64,000 bases of DNA, taken from contig CM045996.1 in assembly GCA_025175895.1 (NCBI GenBank), positions 109,729,179 to 109,793,178 on the forward strand. The letters are read 5' to 3'. This document shows positions 11,102 through 23,300 of this stretch, piece after piece. Source of the DNA: Wurfbainia villosa (taxonomy: Eukaryota; Streptophyta; Magnoliopsida; Zingiberales; Zingiberaceae). A program made the translations under genes and the position numbers. Within the stretch, counting starts at the first letter, position 1. Each line of letters begins with the position of its first letter. The notes under the pieces are model-generated. The model saw only the letters and a list, made by a program, of their open reading frames with translations, made no database searches and had not been told where the DNA came from.

Positions 11102-12310
11102 TGTTGGGATGTATACTGAAAAGTCTATCTTTTGTATGAACATCTTTATTTTTGAAATAAGAATCACATGACCATTGTTTGCGTATTTATGGTTATGCAT
11201 ATTTTTTCTGATACATTACATTGTAGATAACATGGTGTGTAGTGTCACACAGGAGATCATGTTATCGGCTCATTATAAATTATAAGTAAAGACTCACAAC
11301 CGAGATGGCTTTGGACAAACCATTGGAATGGTTGTAGTGTGATTTGGTATTGGTTTGTCTTGACCATAGAATCATACTAGTACACTTTGTGTGTATTGAG
11401 CAAGACCGACATAGAGGTGATTTGATTTATTGCTGACTACATAATCGAATCGGACCTCAGATATTATGTTGTACATGCTCTTAATCCCGATATAATAACG
11501 GGCACATATACTTACTATTCATTTCTTTGATTTACCAAAGGACGAGATTTATAGAGTAAATCGATAGGCTCGGTAAGTTGGGAAATTATATTATTTATAT
11601 GGTGTGCCATTGATTATAGGAGGAAATCGTGTCCTATATATTAGGATGATGATGTCCCCTTGAGGAGCTCATAAAGTTCATCATGTAAACCCTGCAGGTG
11701 GACTTGGTCCGGCATGATGATAAGGTTGAGTGGTACTACTCATGGAGTTAGATGTTGATTAATTAATTGTCAGTAAATTAATTAATCAACGGACATTCGG
11801 GATCTTAAACACGGGGAGAAAATTGTACAAATAATATATAGAGCCCATATTAATTTATGGGGGTTGGTGAGGTAGATCAATGATAATCCTCTAGTGGAAT
11901 GGATTATCATTCATGGATCGGACTTTATGTGGGCTTGATCCATTGGGTGGCCAAGATCCAACTCCTCCTCATGGTCTCTATTGTAGCCTATTAAAACCTC
12001 ATGGAGCCTAGATCCAATGATGGAAAACAAAACTCTAGATCCAACGGTAGAGATTAAATCTCTAGATCCGACGGTTGAGATTAAATCTCTAGATTCGACG
12101 GTTGAGACTAAATCTCTATAACCGATGGTGGAGATTAAAATAAGGCTTAAGCCTAACTCTATAAAAGGAGGGATTAGGGTGGGCGGCAAGAGCAATTAGA
12201 AGCAAGATAGGATTAGGGTTGGGTGGCAAGAGCTTGGAGGTTTGGGCGGCCACAATTAAGGAAAATTTTTCCTTTCTTCTTTCTCTTCTTCTTTAGGTGG
12301 CCGGCGCCCA
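11102..12310 (+). repeat. 5' portion of a copia LTR (element D)
   Basis: It starts TGTTGGGATGTATACTG, exactly like the LTRs at 26200, 41154 and 47771, and follows them for 1209 bp, through the ATCCGACGGTT repeats and a TATA box at 12160-12166, until it breaks off at 12310 where the gypsy LTR begins. The missing remainder (about 650 bp by comparison with 36483-38332) is not found on the far side of the gypsy pair. Confidence 0.8.
12160..12166 (+). promoter_or_regulatory. TATA box in the D-type LTR
   Basis: TATAAAA after CTAACTC. The same CTCTATAAAAGG context occurs at 29156, 42318 and 48880 and, on the minus strand, at 37268-37274, always just after the ATCCGACGG repeat block. Confidence 0.6.
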
Positions 12311-15300
12311 TGTAACGCCCGTAAAATTTCTAGCAATTTTACAAGAATTTTGGCTTTATGATGATAGTCTTTATGTGGGGTTTTTGGGAAAAATAAAAGA
12401 AAATAAGCCAAAAAAAAAAAGAAAAAAAAGATGCAAAGCCTAGGAATTGAACCCCAAACCTCTAGAGATAGCCAAGCCCTATAGATGCACCCACTAACCA
12501 TAAGCCCAATAGAATTATATCATTAGAGGAAGAGGGGAATTTATAGATAAGTGGAAGAAGGGTAAGTGAAGAGGCATGACAAAGAAAAGAGAAACTTCTC
12601 TTCCTCCCTTTATAAAGAAGAAGGAAGTTTCCTTTTTGCCATTTTCTTCCTCTCCTCTTCATCCTCACCGAAACCAACCCCCCCTTCTTATTCCTTTGGC
12701 CGAGACCCCCCTTCAAGCTAGGAGAAAGCTAGGTGACTCCCATTAGGTCATCTCTCAAGCAAAGCGAAGGATGTAAGTTTCCCCTCACCTGCAGTGTATT
12801 AGTTTCGTAAGTTAAATTTCATGTAAGAACGATGAAGTTGTAGCCCTTGTAGGTTTCGGCCAATCAAGTTTTCTTGGGCTAAGATTCATGAAAATGTTTC
12901 TAGGGAACTTCTATAGGTTGTATGCTCACTATAGGACCCTTTTTGGGGACAAAAATTCCAACTTGGTGCCCCTATAGGTTTCGGCCACCAAGGCCTTTTA
13001 GGGTTAGGGTTTTTATGACAACTCCCTCTTATGAGGTTAGGCCATGATAATGCTTATGAATGAATTTTAGGGGACAAAACCTAAGCTTGAGCCCATTCCA
13101 TGTTTCGGCCAACCCATATAATTAGGGTTAGGGTTTCATGAATATGTTCCTAATGACACTAGGGTAAGTAATAATCTGAATGAACTTTAGGGGACAAAAG
13201 TCCAAGGATCTAACCTTACAAGATTCGGCCAACCTATGAAAGTAGGGTTAGGGTTGCATGAAAATATCTCTAATGATACTATGATTAGTTATAAGGCTTC
13301 ATGAGTGAACTTTAGGGGACAAAACCCAAGCTCAAGCCCCTTACAAGATTCAGCCAACCCAAGGTTTTAGGGTTAGGGTTTCATGAAAACACCCCCCCCC
13401 CCCACATGTAGTTGTGCTAAGGGTATGGTTTTTGTTTGTTTATATGTCATGAACTATGCTTGTGTGATGTATATGGTTATGATTCAATGCAATATGAAAT
13501 AAGATTAGGTGATGAACATGTTTATGATATAGTATGCCATGAAACATACCTAGATGTGGATCATGTTTTGTGATTTAATATGCCATGATTATGCCTAGGA
13601 AATAGGCTTCATGTTATGATGTAATGTGCCATGAAATAGGCTTAGGTGATGAACATGTTTTTATGATTTAACATGCCTTGAATATGCTTAGGAAACATGC
13701 TACATGTTGATGATGTAATGTGCCATGAAATATGCTTAGGTGATGAACATGTTTTTGTGATTTAATATGCCATGAATATGTCAAGGAAATATGCTTCATG
13801 TTTATGATGTAATGTGCCACTTAAGTATGCTTGTATGATGAACATGTTTATACTTTAGGACCCCTTTAGGGTACTCTTATGTTATGAATGCATGTGTCCT
13901 CATGATAAGATGGAGATGCTTCCCTTTCAAGTAGGGACCAAGAGCTCTCCTTATGACAAGATGGAGATGCTTCCCTTTCAAGTAGGGATCAAGAGCTCTC
14001 CTTAAGATAAGATAAAATGGAGATGCTTCCCTTTCAAGTAGTGATCAAGAGATCTCGTTATGATAAGATAAGGTTAAGATGCTTCCCTTTTATGTTGGGG
14101 ATCAAGAGCATTCTTTATATTATGACAAGAAAAGAAAGGAATTAAGTATTTTACTTTGCAAGAGGTTAAGTACCCGACCCGTCAGGTGGTCGTTAATCAA
14201 ATCCATAGGGACATAAGAAGACGTAAGAGGTCTTGCCTTGGTAAGACGTAAGAGGTCTTGCTCTAGTAGGACTGGTGGCTCGCTACCCCAGCCTACTAGG
14301 GAACGCGCATTATGTGGTACTTAACACAGGGCCCCCAAACAAGTTATGATGATTTTGAAGTATCTATAAGTATATGTTTTGAAAAGGAAAGACTTTTATG
14401 CTTATTGTGTATGCTCATGTTAAATACTCTGAATGCTTGCAAACCGTGTTCTTTATGCATGCTAGATGTTATGAAGTTATGATGATTTTGAAGTATCTAT
14501 AAGTATATGTTTTGAAAAGGAAAGACTTTTATGTTTATTGTGTATGCTCATGTTAAATACTATGAATGCTTGCAAACCGTGTTCTTTATGCATGCTAGAT
14601 GTTATGAAGTTATGATGATTTTGAAGTATCTATAAGTATATGTTTTGAAAAGGAAAGACTTTTATGTTTATTGTGTATGCTCATGTTAAATACTTTGAAT
14701 GCTTGCAAACCGTGTTCTTTATGCATGCTAGATGTTATGAAGTTATGATGATTTTGAAGTATCTATAAGTATATGTTTTGAAAAGGAAAGACTTTTATGT
14801 TTATTGTGTATGCTCATGTTAAATACTCTGAATGCTTGCAAACCGTGTTCTTTTGAAGTATCTATAAGTTATGAAGTTATGATGTTTAGAGTTAAGTTTA
14901 AGAACGTTGCGACTATGTACTTCATGCTAGTTTAGAATTTATGATGTGGTGAATGTTACGGGTAAGATTATGAATACTTGCGATTATGTTCTTTCTACAA
15001 GTTTAGGATTTATGTTATTACAAATGTTTATGTCCAAGTTAAACAAATGCTTATGATTATGTCTTTTATGCATGATTAGATTTCCCTGATGAATGGTCAT
15101 GGTTAAGTTGAAGAATGTTTGTGCCTATGTACTTTATGTAGGTTTAAGATGTAGGATGTTACGGATGCTTAGGTTAGGAATGCTTATTGTTAAGTTTTTA
15201 AAATGCTTATGAATATGTCTTTCCTGCATGCTTAGTTTTATGTAGTTATAACGCTTATGTTCAAATTATGCCCTGCTTAGATTAATTATGCTTAACTGGC

Positions 15301-15884
15301 TTATGAATAATTCTATGCCATGCTTAGTTTTTTATTACATGGATATGTTGTTGATTAGTGTTGCTATGAAATACTTAGGTCCTTTATGCTAGTATGCTCA
15401 TGTTCCAATTGCTTGATGAAGTTGTGGCTTTTGTGAGTAGGCAAGGATCTTACTAAGCTATATGCTTATAGTTCATGTTGTCCATATACTGCAGATAAAG
15501 GAAGTGCGCTAGAGGAAGTAGCGAGGGTCAAGTGTGTGTGATAGTGGCATGGTGGAAGAAGACCCTATACTATCTGCTTGTATTTATATGCTCTAAGAAC
15601 AACTTAAGACATTGCTTCCGCTTATAAGACTTGTGTTTAATGAGTATCCTCTACTTAAGAAGGTTGGAAATGTTAGAACTCATGAACGAATCTTTATGTA
15701 TGCATGTTATGAAAGATATGTTAACATGCTAACGATGAATATGATATGTGATGCATGTGCAAAAGAAGGTTTAAGTTATGATGACTGTTAAAGTCGTAGG
15801 TTGTGAGAGGATCCATATGTAGTATGTTTTAAAAAAAAAAGGAGTATTGATGAGCGCTACTCGAGAGCCGATAAGGGCGTTACA
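12311..15884 (+). repeat. 5' LTR of gypsy element E1
   Basis: The 3574-bp LTR starts TGTAACGCCCGTAAAATTTC and ends AAGGGCGTTACA. It is packed with tandem repeats: about five units near 12840-13390 built around GGTTAGGGTTTCATG, units around 13440-13860 (ATGCCATGAA...), four units near 13905-14110 (GGAGATGCTTCCCTTTCAAG) and four 133-bp units at 14341-14873. Its outer half is homologous, inverted, to 20397-23747 (for example the AAGCGAAGGATGTAAG block at 12763 and its complement near 23310). Confidence 0.8.
14341..14873 (+). repeat. four tandem 133-bp units in the E1 LTR
   Basis: The start AAGTTATGATGATTTTGAAG recurs at 14341, 14474, 14607 and 14740, spacing 133 bases each time. The units differ at only a few positions, so the array is recent or homogenised. 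A degenerate fifth start is at 14874. Confidence 0.9.
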
Positions 15885-15885
15885 G

Positions 15886-15898
15886 TGGTATCGAGCGG
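15886..15898 (+). promoter_or_regulatory. putative primer-binding site of E1
   Basis: TGGTATCGAGCGG two bases after the LTR end. It resembles the initiator tRNA-Met site TGGTATCAGAGCC for its first seven bases and then diverges, so it is a weak or decayed site. Confidence 0.55.
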
Positions 15899-16409
15899 TT
15901 CACCTTTCCACTATCACACATCAAGCCTCCATCCTGCTATTTCCAAGTAAGTAATTTTATGCATACTTAAGTTTCCTTTATAATAAAGAATGTTTTCTAT
16001 CTAGAATGAAATAATACCTTATCATGCTTTAGTAGAATGGACTCACACCTGAGATTTAGATAGAAATAATACCTCGTCCTGTTTAGTATAATAGAATCAT
16101 AAGTGGTGACTTAGATAGTATATCTGACCACGCTTTATGCGATGGAAACACGACTCTAACTTAGAAGTATCCCAAGGAAGGATACCTTACCCTGCGAGAT
16201 TAAGAATTGTTCTTTGTGGTTTTAGCTTAAATATGCATGAATCCATGTAGGGTAATCTTATGCTAGCCTTAGTTTAATTAAACTCCTAAAATTACGAAGA
16301 TTTGATTTTTGTAATTAGTTGTGGAAGGTCTATGTCCATCTGAATTGAATTAAGCCGGTTTCGTACGGGTTAGTCGGTTTTGTACTGACTTCATTTATTT
16401 CACTTTCAG

Positions 16410-16886
16410 ATGGCACGGACGATGACTACCATGACCCGTCGTGATGTGTCACGAAACCGATTAAGGGAAGCTATTGAGGAGATAGTCTATAAACCAGATG
16501 GTGGGGTCATCGGACACATAAGAAGGCCCGATGGTCTTTTTAGGAGACTCGAGCGGCAGGAGTTTCCGTTACTGGACAATTATAGGATATAGGCCTTGGA
16601 CCGCTCCCTGCCAAATGAGTTCATGGTAGTTGCACATCACGTGTGGGGCCGTTATGAAGGGAGGATAACCTATGCGGAGTTGTGCTGGGAACTGCTGGAG
16701 CACAAGGTTCAAGAGAAACCGGTGGTAGCTGGCCGCGAGAGGAAGGAAGAGGGTTTTGTAAGCAGTCCACTTATTGGCCAGCCGAAGACCACCCTAGTGA
16801 GGCCAAGGAAGATAGGACTAAAAATAATTACAACCGCACTAGGGTTTGTCCTAGTGGGAGTCATAATGAACTATCTTCTCAAATAG
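16410..16886 (+). pseudogene. unrecognised 158-codon frame at the gag position of E1
   Basis: From ATG 16410 (MARTMTTMTRRDVSRNRLRE) a frame runs to 16886 with one stop at 16590-16592. It has a basic N-terminus, blocks such as PDGGVIGHIRRPDGLFRRLE, PNEFMVVAHHVWGRYEGRI and ELCWELLEHKVQ, and a hydrophobic C-terminal stretch (IITTALGFVLVGVIMNYLL) that could be a membrane segment or the result of a frameshift. It lies 525 bp after the primer site where gag should start, but I do not recognise a gag domain and it does not match the gag of E2. It may be a diverged gag start or captured sequence. Confidence 0.35.
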
Positions 16887-16997
16887 TTTCTGTGGTAAAT
16901 TAGAAATAAGGAATGTTATATTTTAACATTTTTCCTTCTGGTTGGAAAATATGAATAAGAGATATGAATAAGAGATGATAAGTCGTTTCCTTTTGAA

Positions 16998-17880
16998 ATG
17001 GATAATGAGTTCACGGCCTGGGATGTGTATGGTATAATTGAACAATGTTGGGTAGACTGGAACGTACGAGTAAGGAGTGGAAACAAAATGGCCGCTTTGA
17101 TGTCCTTATCAATGTTATCGCAGCCCCTGAAAAGGGAAATAATGAATTACGGGATAGAGATTATTTCTGGGCAACTTTCCACCATGACTATAACGCCGAC
17201 GCTGTTCGACGATATAAAGGGAAAGCAAGATGGTAATTCAGACATCCAGAAGATCAAACAAGAAGTACTGGAGGGAAGGGATAATGGATTCCGCATTTCC
17301 AACGGCGGACTATTATACCTCCGGGACCGACTATGTATTCCGGACGATCCGGAATTACGAAAGAAGATACTCGAGGAATCCCATGGAACACCTTATACCA
17401 TTCACCCTGGATCTAATAAAATGTATCAGGACTTAAGGGATAAATTTTGGTGGTCCGCATGAAAAGGAGGTGGCTCAAGACGCCAACACTGGCTCGACCG
17501 CCGTAAGGTGAAGGCGTAACACCGTAAACCTGGGGATTACCGCAATGATACCGATTCCGAGTGGAAATGGGAAGAACTATCTATGGATTTCATCTCGGGA
17601 TTACCTGTAACAACAAATGGTTACGATGCTATATGGGTAATTAACGGTCTCGCCATTTCGGCAATTAAGATGACCTATTCGATCGAGCAAATAGCTCAAT
17701 TATATGTCAAGGAAATTATCAAATTACATGGAGTGCCTAAGGCTATTATTTCGACCGTGATGGCCGCTTTACCTCCCATTTTTGGGAATGTGTTCGTAAG
17801 GCTCTTGGCACTAAGTTGAGATTCAACATCGCTGCTTTCATCCTCGTAATCGACTGGCCGATGAAAGAGGAACTGTGTGT
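16998..17880 (+). pseudogene. pol: gypsy RNase H tail and integrase remnant
   Basis: Integrase inserts the DNA copy into the genome. This piece has the linker downstream of RNase H (MAALMSLSMLSQPLKREI), then LRDRLCIPDDPELRKKILEE, the HH half of the HHCC finger (HGTPYTIHPGSNKMYQDL) and KFWW. The CC half is destroyed by frameshift and stops just after 17460. The core resumes as MDFISGLP (first catalytic Asp region), AIWVI, SIEQIAQLYVKEIIKLHGVP, but the SDRDPRF-like second Asp block reads STVMAALPP, so the active site is lost. It ends close to the N gap. Confidence 0.75.
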
Positions 17881-17889
17881 CGGAAGATA

Positions 17890-17989
17890 NNNNNNNNNNN
17901 NNNNNNNNNNNNNNNNNNNNNNNNNNNNNNNNNNNNNNNNNNNNNNNNNNNNNNNNNNNNNNNNNNNNNNNNNNNNNNNNNNNNNNNNN
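17890..17989. other. 100-N assembly gap
   Basis: Exactly 100 N, the usual placeholder for a gap of unknown size. Gypsy integrase on the plus strand lies on its left and gypsy RT on the minus strand on its right. The true length of missing sequence is unknown. Confidence 0.98.
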
Positions 17990-20170
17990 TGTCGAGGAAT
18001 CTTTGAGAATACCCGATTCATCATATCCATGAACATAGCAGGTGCATTCGTCACTCCGAAGGGCATAACTACGAACTCATAATGTCCGTATCTTGTTCGG
18101 AAAGCCGTCTTTGGTATATCATCTGGTTTCACTTTCACTTGATGATAGCCAAACCTCAGGTCAATCTTAGAGAAGACGATGGCACCCTTTAGCTGGTCGA
18201 ACAAGTCGTCAATCCGCGGTAAAGGGTACATGTTCTTGATCGTCACATTATTTAGCGCTCGGTAGTCTATGCACATTTACATAGACCCATCTTTCTTCTT
18301 CACCAACAGTACTGGAGCTCCCCATGGAGAGCGACTTGGGCGTATGAGTCCCTTGTCGAGTAACTCTTATAGCTGTCCCTGAAGTTCCTTCAATTCAGCC
18401 GGTGCCATACGGTAAGGTGCTTTAGAGATTGGGTTAGTACCAGGAATCAATTCGATCTCAAATTCAATTTCTCTATATGGGGCTAACCCTAGTAGTTCAT
18501 CTGGGAATACCTCTGGGTAATTGCATACAACTCTGACATCTTCTAGCTTCTGTTCCTCGGCTTGACTTGTATCAACCACATGTGCTAGAAACCCAGTGCA
18601 TCCACTGTCTAACATCTTGCACGCCTGTAGAGCTGATAGAAATTTATTGATTCTTTTCCTTGGCTCTCCAATAAATTCAAACATAGGTTCTGCCTCCGGC
18701 TGGAAGACCACTTTTCTTTTACGGCACTCGATCGAAGCACCGTACTTGCTTAAGAAATCCATGCCCAATATAATATCATAATCTTGCATGTCGAGCACTA
18801 TCAGATCACAGTAGAGTTCTCTGTCTGCAATTCTAATGGGTGCGGCTCGCAGCATATGAGTAGAGGGCATTACTTCTCCCGAGGGCAGGGTGGTTAAGAA
18901 CTTGCGATCCAAAGCTTGTGGTGGTATGTCCATCTTTTTCGTGAAAGGTGTAGAAACAAACGAATGTGTTGCCCCAGTATCAAATAATGCAGTAGCATGC
19001 TGACAGAAAATAAATATCTGACCTGTGACAACCGTAGAAGCGTTCGCCACATCTTCTTGGGTGAGAGAGAATACCCTGGCATCCGTCATAACTGGCGGGG
19101 CTTCCAATCTCCCTTGACTTATCGGGGTACCTTCGATTGCAGCCTGCATCTGGTGTAGCTGTGGAGGAGCACCCCTGTACTGGGCATACTGCTGAGGAGG
19201 TGCCTGAACCTGAATAGGGCAGTCCTTGACTCTATGCCCTTCCCGTCCACAGTTGTAGCATCTATTTGTGCCCCTGTAGCATACTCCGGGATGTATCTTC
19301 CCGCATGTAGCACACAGAGGGATCTTGGGCTGCTTGTTCGCTGGACCACCTTTAGAGTCATCCCATTGCTTTCTCTTGCCAGTGTGGTTCCCTTTCCAAG
19401 TACTCTGGGTTCTCTGACCTCCTGACTGGGCTTGACTCCTGCCTTCATTCAGTGCCCTCTTTTGCTGGTTAATGTTGTTCAGGTAATGTTCGGTAATCAA
19501 GGCACTACTGAACAGCTCCTCTGCGGTCTGCAGTCTATGAACTCCGCCGGCCACGTTCAGAGCTATCTCGGGTCGGAGCATCTTCAGCATGAGTCTGACC
19601 CTTTCTCTTTCTGTACTGACCAACTCTGGGCATAGGCGTGCGAGTCGGTTGAATCTCTTCACAGCTTCACTAACTGATAGATTACCTTGCCAGAACCTAG
19701 TGAACTCGTCGTAATGCTTGTTCGTCACCCGTATATGGAAGAATTCTTCGAAAAATTCATACTCAAAGTCCGTCCATCTCATCTGATTCACTTACCTCTT
19801 TGCCTTAACCCTTTCCCACCACATTCGGGCATCTCCCGAAAGGCAAAATGACGCGCACTTAATCTTCTCACATTCAGGCCAGTCCAGTAGCTCTATGATG
19901 CTTTCCACAGTCTTGAACCAGGCCTAGGCATCCCATGGTTCACTGATGCAGAGAAATTTTTCACTTGACCTACGCTTTGGATTAGGTAAGCTTCTTGTCG
20001 GACTCGGGCGAGAACTGGTGGAGGGTTTCTCGCTGATTCATTAAGGCATTTATCACTTGTTGTTGCTCTGTGACTTGACGCTGGAGTTCAGTAACCACAT
20101 GCGTAAGGTCAGCTGAGGGTGCTATCTCATTGACCCTACTACTGCGTTTCCCAATCATGTTTATCTTCAT
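17990..20170 (-). pseudogene. gag-pol: gypsy gag-protease-RT polyprotein, interrupted by a few stops
   Basis: The start is probably near 20168 (MKINMIGKRSSRV, with a Gln-rich coiled-coil-like LQRQVTEQQQVINAL). Then follow the Retrotrans_gag core (CASFCLSGDARMWWERVKAKR; FEYEFFEEFFHIRV; ARLCPELVS), the CCHC knuckle CYNCGREGHRVKDC, the protease LFDTGATHSFVS with ILGMDFL, the RT entry PEVFPDELLGLAP...APYRMAPAELKEL, then KKKDGSM, MCIDYRALNN, YPLPRIDDLFDQL, FSKIDLRFGYHQVKV and YEFVVMPFGVTNAPA. Stops occur in gag (after PWDA and after VKAKR), near 18370 and near 18280; 18367-19791 is open for 474 codons. RT is cut by the N gap before its catalytic YxDD. Confidence 0.88.
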
Positions 20171-20381
20171 ATATTAGAGTAAGGTTAGTATAAGATTATC
20201 ATTCATTTATCTATGCGTATTTAAACTAAGGATAGCATAAGCTTATCGTACATATTTTCATGCATATTTAAGCTAAAAGCATTTCTTATCGTACATGAAC
20301 AGAAATAAAGTAGGCATATAATTTCTTACTTGGAGCGGTAGGATTGGAGCTTGATGTGTGTGTAGTGGAAAGGCAGATCTG

Positions 20382-20394
20382 CTATGATATCAAC
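20382..20394 (-). promoter_or_regulatory. putative primer-binding site of E2
   Basis: Minus-strand TTGATATCATAGC, a decayed match to the initiator tRNA-Met site, lies directly inside the LTR boundary at 20397. Position supports it more than sequence. Confidence 0.5.
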
Positions 20395-20396
20395 CT

Positions 20397-23300
20397 GTCA
20401 GAGGGCGATTCCAGGGGTTCGGAGGGCGGCGTGACGTGATCATACACACATGCATTACAGCGGAAGACTACATATACTTCTTACAGTGGAAGACTTTAAA
20501 CTTTTTTTTTCTTTCTTTTAAACATAAGCATGCATCATCATTTCATAAATACTTAGTTCCAGTTCATGACATTCAACTTAAAGAAAACGTGCATAAGTAC
20601 GGAAAGCATAAACAAATCTCCTCCACCATGCCACTACCACAAACACTTTGCCCCTCCTACTGCTCCCTTTAGTTTAGTCATTCTTTACCCTTATCTACAA
20701 TACAAGGGATCATAAAACTATAAGCACATAGGCTTAGTAAGATCCTGTCCTACTCACAAAAACCATACGTCAGGCATTAAGCATAGAGTAGTGACATGAT
20801 CATATAAGCTCATACAAGCATAACATTCATATAAACATTCAAGAACATAAGACAGTATAACATGCATATAAACATACCAGAACATAAGCATAACATTCAT
20901 ATAAACATTCAAGAACATAAGCAAGCACAACATGCATATAAACGTACCAAAACATAACCATAACATTCATATAAACATTCAAGAACATAAACAAGCATAA
21001 CATGCATATAGACATACCAGAACATAAGCAAGTATAACATGCATAATAACCTCATAATGATCTAGACATGAAATAAAGGTATATGCAAGATGCTCTTTGA
21101 AAACATATATATTATAGGTACTTAAACATAATCTCAACATATTGGGCCCGACATTGTACCACATACATCATCATCATAGCGTGCATCCCTAATAGACCCG
21201 AGGTAGCTAATCCCGAACCCACTAGAGTACTAGGCCCGTACTATGTCCATCGGCCTAGGGGCAACATAACATAGAAGCCCATCCTAAGCCCGTACTTATG
21301 ACCGTCGGCCTAGGGCATCTGGGAGCTCATCCCGTACTGAGTCCGTACTACGACCGTCGACCCAGGGGCACGTAGGAGCCCATCCCTTGGACCTTATTAG
21401 GGTCCTGGTACAAGCCATGCAGAAAGTAAAATAGCATATCATGTTCCTTATCATAACATATCATATTTCTTTTCATAAACATATCATGTTCCTTATCATG
21501 GCATATCATGTTTCTTCTTCATAGCATTTCGTGTTCCTTCTTCATAACATATCATATTTCTTTTCATAACATAGCATATCCCTTCTTTATAACATATCAT
21601 GTTTCTTTCTTCATAACATATCATATTTCTTTTCATAACATAGCATGTTCCTTCTTTATAACATATCATGTTTCCTTCTTCACAACATACCATTTACTCA
21701 TATAATTAGTATGGCAATGAGCATAACATAATCATACATTCATACAATTTACTTGGCAATGAGCATAACCTAATCATACATTCATACAATTAACATGGAT
21801 AATGAGCATAACCTAATCATACATTCATACAATTAACATGGATATAAGGTAGTGACATCAACCAATCATGCTATCATAAAATCTAACTAACATCATATTT
21901 GCATCTTTTTCTACATGTAGCATGGCATGGAGGACTTAGTAGAGGGCATGTACATGGGCTGGAAACCCTAAGGGAGGGTTCTTAGGAGTTTACATGCTAA
22001 ACAACTTGTGTAAGATCTACTTAACATCATACTAACATCACACACATATAGGGCATGGCATAAACATCATGAACAAGCATAACATGGTGTGATCAAAACT
22101 TCATGGAGTTCTACCAAAATTTTAAACCCTAAACAACTTGTACATGATCTAACTAACCACATATTAATTCTATCACATATAAATCATGGCATGGAAGGCC
22201 CTTTAGGAGTTTAAATGAGCCTTGACCGAGAGCTTCAAGGAATCCAAAGATCCATTTCTTAAATCTATCTTAGCTATCACATGTTACCCTCATCTACATT
22301 CAAACATAACATGACAACTTATATATCATGGCATGATAGACCTAAATGGGTCTTGGCCGAATGTTTCAAGGAGCTTTAAAGATCAACCACTTAAATTTAG
22401 TTTAGCTACAACATGTTATCTTCATCTAACATCAAAACATAGCATGAACACATCTAGAGCATAGCATAGAAAACCATTAGGGGTCAAAAAGGGGACTTGG
22501 CCGAGAGTTTCATGAAGGTTGGAGATCAAACGCTTAACCAAACCTATTTAGAAACCTATTACCATCATATTCATACAAAGTATAGCATAGATCATCATGG
22601 GAAGCATGAGGAATGGTCTTGGCCGAAAGTTCATGAAGCTTTTAAGATCCAACACTTAACCAAACCTATCTAGAAACCTATTATCATCATATTCATACAA
22701 AGTATAGCATGGATCATCATGGAAAAACATAAGGAATGGTCTTGGCCGAAAGTTCATGAAGCTTTTAAGATCAAACACTTAACCAAACCTGTTTAAAAAC
22801 CTATTATCATCATATTCATACAAAGTATAGCATGGATCATCATGGAAAACATAAGGAATGGTCTTGGTCGAAAGTTCATGAAGCTTTTAAGATCAACCAC
22901 TTAACCAAACCTATTTAGAAACCTATTATCATCATATTCATACAAAGTATAGCATGGATCATCATGGAAAACATAAGGAATGGTCTTGGCCGAAAGTTTA
23001 TGAAGCTTTTAAGATCAAACACTTAACCAAACCTATTTATAAACATATTATCATCATATTCATACAAAGTATAGCATGGATCATCATGGAAAACATAAGG
23101 AATGGTCTTGGCCAAAAGTTTATGAAGCTTTTAAGATCAAACACTTAACCAAACCTATTTAGAAACCTATTATCATCATATTCATACAATGTATAGCATG
23201 GATCATCATGGAAAACATAAGGAATGGTCTTGGCCGAAAGTTTCATGTAAGGTTTTTTTTCTTAATAACATCAATCGAAACAACTTTTATGCAGGTGAGG

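Larger units (their letters stand above)
12311..17889 (+). mobile_element. Gypsy element E1 (Tekay/Del-like), 5' LTR and gutted interior
   Basis: Plus-strand Ty3/gypsy copy with a 3.6-kb 5' LTR, a primer site, an unrecognised short frame and the RNase H tail plus integrase remnants. Protease and RT are missing and no ordinary gag is recognisable. It ends in the N gap, so no 3' LTR is visible. Confidence 0.75.

Noticed and set aside
12980..13390. Telomere-like GGGTTAGGGTTT repeats
   Set aside because: Each occurrence is one phrase inside a roughly 120-bp LTR repeat unit, separated by unrelated sequence. There is no run of telomere units.
20754..21705. ORFs rich in Met, Cys and Tyr on the minus and plus strands
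   Set aside because: They arise from tandem repeats in the E2 LTR, and the protein repeats simply mirror the DNA repeats.
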